This document shows positions 6,581-8,284 of a stretch of 8,284 bases of DNA, in pieces (position 1 is the first letter of the stretch; every line of letters begins with the position of its first letter). The DNA comes from Pseudomonadota bacterium. Lineage in GTDB: Bacteria > Desulfobacterota > Desulfobacteria > Desulfobacterales > C00003060. Where the stretch lies: the NCBI GenBank assembly GCA_015222985.1, contig JADFWI010000461.1, positions 1 to 8,284 of the forward strand, read 5' to 3'. The notes below the pieces were generated by a model. The model ran no database searches and was not told the DNA's origin. It saw only the letters and a program-made list of their open reading frames with translations. The position numbers and the translations under genes are program-made.

Positions 6581-7738
6581 ATGGACTATTTGAAGCGTCC
6601 CCGCATTATCCCTGACAACCGTGCCGTGATGGCCCGTCAATACAACCTGGCCACATTTTTTGGAAAGCTCAAAGAAGTGGTGGCAGACTATTGTAAGTTT
6701 GATATGGCCACAACCATGCCTGTAAAGGTTGAGTGTCCGGATGAGAGCCAGGGCCTTAAGCTCCTCTATTTCATCGCCACTTTCGGCACCTCTCCTTTTG
6801 TCGGGGGAAAGGTGGGAGCCGAACTCGACACCAAGGCCATTGTTCCGGCCTCACATCACGCCGAGAACTTGGTATATGTGATGGGAAGCCACACCGGGTA
6901 CGACCACCAGGCCGAGACACTTGGAAAGATCTATCGCGAAAAAGAGGGGGGCTTTAGCGCATGCTGTGGCAAATTGGCCGGCGTCATGGAGCCTTACTTG
7001 AAAGAGTACGAATATGCCAAGAACAGCATTAAGCTCTTCAAAGAAGAGGGCAGGGTTTTCCTTGAGATTCCAAACCGGCTCCTTGGGATTCACAGCTCTG
7101 ATGAGCCCCACCCTGCCAAGCTATGCCTGGATCCCTCTTTGATAAGAGGCAATCCGGAATCTGAAGGTGTCATGACCGCAGAGAGTCCACGCTCTGTTAT
7201 TTTTGAGGTTCATCCGGATCTGCAACATGCCCTTGAGGCGAAAAAGCAGGCCATAACGCACGACCCCGCCCCAATAGGAGACGAACTTGCAGGTGACTAT
7301 TTCAGATTCCTTTGGACTTCGTCCGCCCCCTTTCCGGATGACATTACGCGGCGACTGCATCCGCTTATGCATCAAATCGTATCCAGTCTGGACTATCCTC
7401 CTATGGCCACTATTGCAAATGTGAACACATGGATAGAGTTCAACCGATTCGTAGACGCCATCCATGCGATTCCGGATGTGTTGCCCAGGGGGGTCTTTGG
7501 CGTGTCCGGTTTGACAGTCGATCTGTATTTTGAAGAGCGGACTTATCATTATTCCAATGTTTATTACCCCCAATACGCCTTCTTCAAACCGGCCGGCCAA
7601 CGAGAGGGGATTGTCATGGGGCCGTCTGAGATCAACAACCTCCTGGATTCTTATGCCCCTCCAAAGGGGAGGCTCTCCCTAGACCAGATACTGGAATGTA
7701 ATGACCAGGAGGAGACATGGCACGCGAAAAGGGAGTAA
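6581..7738 (+). CDS. LCIB-like (beta-carbonic-anhydrase-type) domain protein with unknown C-terminal half
   Basis: This 385-residue protein has no signal peptide or membrane segment and is probably cytoplasmic. Residues about 10-165 carry, in order, the signatures I recall for the LCIB/LCIC family of beta-type carbonic anhydrases: C52-P-D54-E (family C-R-D-E), GTSPFVGGKVG (69-79), HHAEN (92-96), GSHTGYD with H104, LGKIYR (114-119) and SACCG with C129 (126-130). C52, D54, H104 and C129 would be the zinc ligands. Known members hydrate CO2 or support CO2 concentration in algae; some appear inactive. Residues about 166-385 match nothing I recognise. They are mixed alpha/beta and rich in Pro, Tyr and His, with conserved-looking GVFGVSGLTVDLYFEE (304-319). 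The start is fixed by GGAGGT 4 nt before the ATG. The gene sits 23 nt behind the permease and overlaps the second CBS gene by 22 nt, so translation is probably coupled. A related activity such as COS or CS2 hydrolysis is possible. The motif match is from memory. Confidence 0.62.
   Translation: MDYLKRPRIIPDNRAVMARQYNLATFFGKLKEVVADYCKFDMATTMPVKVECPDESQGLKLLYFIATFGTSPFVGGKVGAELDTKAIVPASHHAENLVYVMGSHTGYDHQAETLGKIYREKEGGFSACCGKLAGVMEPYLKEYEYAKNSIKLFKEEGRVFLEIPNRLLGIHSSDEPHPAKLCLDPSLIRGNPESEGVMTAESPRSVIFEVHPDLQHALEAKKQAITHDPAPIGDELAGDYFRFLWTSSAPFPDDITRRLHPLMHQIVSSLDYPPMATIANVNTWIEFNRFVDAIHAIPDVLPRGVFGVSGLTVDLYFEERTYHYSNVYYPQYAFFKPAGQREGIVMGPSEINNLLDSYAPPKGRLSLDQILECNDQEETWHAKRE
7707..7712 (+). promoter_or_regulatory. 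Ribosome binding site of the second CBS gene inside the upstream gene
   Basis: AGGAGG lies 4 nt before ATG 7717, within the coding end of the LCIB-like gene. It supports the 22-nt overlap as a real, translationally coupled start. Confidence 0.65.
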
Positions 7739-8193
7739 AGGATCTAATCATTCCCCTGACTGATTTTCCTCACATGCCCTACTGGGGAACCCTTAGGGAG
7801 GCGATTGTGCAGCTCAACGTCTCCTATGAAACAGGACACCATACAATCCTGGTCTTTGACGAGACATACAAGCTTGTAGGCATGCTTTTGCAGAATGACA
7901 TCTTAAGGGCAATTGAGCCAAAATTTGGTCAGCACAACAAGGAGAATATTCCAATATCATGGGACGACCTGCTCAACACCGTAAGCGAAAAGCGGCTTGC
8001 CCTGCCCATAAAGGAGTTCATGTCCGAGGCCACGGTCACGATTGATAGCGAGGAGAGCATTTTGATGGCTTCTCACATGATGCTGGAGGAGGCCACCTAT
8101 CTCCTGCCGGTCACGGAAGGGGAAAGGCTTATCGGGGTTGTGCGGATGGAAGACCTGTTTCACGAAATAACAAACACTATGTTAAAGCTATAA
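7717..8193 (+). CDS. Second CBS-domain pair protein, paralogue of the first
   Basis: This 158-residue soluble protein also has two CBS motifs (about residues 7-70 and 97-155) and no other domain. It shares with the operon's first product the N-terminal block VKDLIIPLTDFPHMPYW, then LVFDE.Y.L.G (45-55), IEPKF (66-70) and the closing LLPVTEGERLIGVVRMEDLFHEIT (129-152). The linker is shorter and differs in sequence. Two diverged CBS proteins in one operon may form a heteromeric sensor, or may separately serve the permease and the LCIB-like enzyme; neither is shown by sequence. Nucleotide binding is expected from the family but not proven. The start overlaps the previous gene and has its own AGGAGG site. 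It is the last gene of the operon, since only repeat-rich non-coding sequence follows. Confidence 0.88.
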   Translation: MAREKGVKDLIIPLTDFPHMPYWGTLREAIVQLNVSYETGHHTILVFDETYKLVGMLLQNDILRAIEPKFGQHNKENIPISWDDLLNTVSEKRLALPIKEFMSEATVTIDSEESILMASHMMLEEATYLLPVTEGERLIGVVRMEDLFHEITNTMLKL

Positions 8194-8202
8194 CCGCGAT
8201 AC

Positions 8203-8220
8203 GTAACCGTTCACGGTTAC
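8203..8220. repeat. Perfect hairpin downstream of the operon
   Basis: GTAACCG-TTCA-CGGTTAC forms a 7-bp stem with a 4-nt loop, 9 nt after the last stop codon. It is followed by five A residues rather than T on the plus strand, so it is not a standard intrinsic terminator. It may still protect the mRNA 3' end. Confidence 0.55.
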
Positions 8221-8228
8221 AAAAAGAT

Positions 8229-8266
8229 GAACATCGAACATCGAACGTTCAACATCGAATGTTGAA
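8229..8266. repeat. Cluster of GAACATC direct repeats and a palindrome
   Basis: Two adjacent copies of GAACATC (8229-8242) lead into the self-complementary GAACGTTC (8243-8250). This overlaps an inverted repeat TTCAACAT-CGA-ATGTTGAA (8248-8266) with perfect 8-bp arms. The whole is a tight variation on one AACATCGA word. Repeats of this general look recur between genes in some Desulfobacterota genomes, by my recollection only. No gene is visible from 8194 to the window end. Confidence 0.6.
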
Positions 8267-8284
8267 TGGGAAAACAGGAAACAG

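Noticed and set aside
8203..8220. Intrinsic terminator for the rightward operon
   Set aside because: The stem is perfect but is followed by AAAAAG on the plus strand, and on the minus strand the T run precedes the stem. Neither direction has stem then T tract.
8229..8266. Start of a CRISPR array
   Set aside because: Repeat units are 7-8 nt and adjacent, with no spacers of uniform length.

Overview
The window reads as a chromosomal stretch from a Gram-negative anaerobe, most plausibly a member of the Desulfobacterota (a sulfate- or sulfur-metabolising deltaproteobacterium). The basis is gene content and protein style: a TauE/SafE-type permease, a PEP-synthase-like dikinase with an unusual C-terminus, a sigma-54 activator, and an SLC13/DASS permease with CBS-domain partners. 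No rRNA, tRNA, insertion sequence or CRISPR array is visible. The organism assignment is inference.

Layout. Two gene blocks diverge from a control region of about 315 bp (4173-4487). Leftward (minus strand) are a PspF-like sigma-54 enhancer-binding protein with no sensor domain (3219-4172), a TauE/SafE-family permease with an N-terminal signal-like segment (2011-3183), and a PEP-synthase-like ATP-grasp/phosphohistidine enzyme (GTG start at 1991). The last gene runs off the left edge of the window. Rightward (plus strand) is a tight four-gene operon: a CBS-pair protein (4488-5012), a DASS-like anion permease (5028-6557), a 385-residue protein whose N-terminal half carries the motif series of LCIB-type beta-carbonic anhydrases (6581-7738), and a second, paralogous CBS-pair protein (7717-8193) that overlaps it by 22 nt. 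The last 91 bases hold a hairpin and a cluster of short direct and inverted repeats, and no gene.

Control. Two sigma-54-type -24/-12 elements with exact GG-N10-GC spacing lie 43 bp apart in front of the rightward operon (4370-4385 and 4413-4428). Three short dyads lie beside or upstream of them. The divergent activator gene is the obvious candidate to drive them.

How the genes may work together (inference). The rightward operon pairs a membrane anion transporter with a soluble zinc-enzyme-like protein of the CO2/bicarbonate-handling LCIB family. It brackets both with two CBS modules, which in other proteins bind adenine nucleotides. The simplest hypothesis is an energy-sensed anion uptake module, possibly for bicarbonate, with the LCIB-like protein interconverting CO2 and HCO3- or a related small molecule. 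The permease has lost the Ser-Asn-Thr substrate motifs of carboxylate-carrying DASS proteins, which fits a non-classical substrate. The leftward TauE and dikinase-like genes may add a second transport step and a phosphotransfer step under the same regulator. I know of no described system with this set of genes, but could not search for one.
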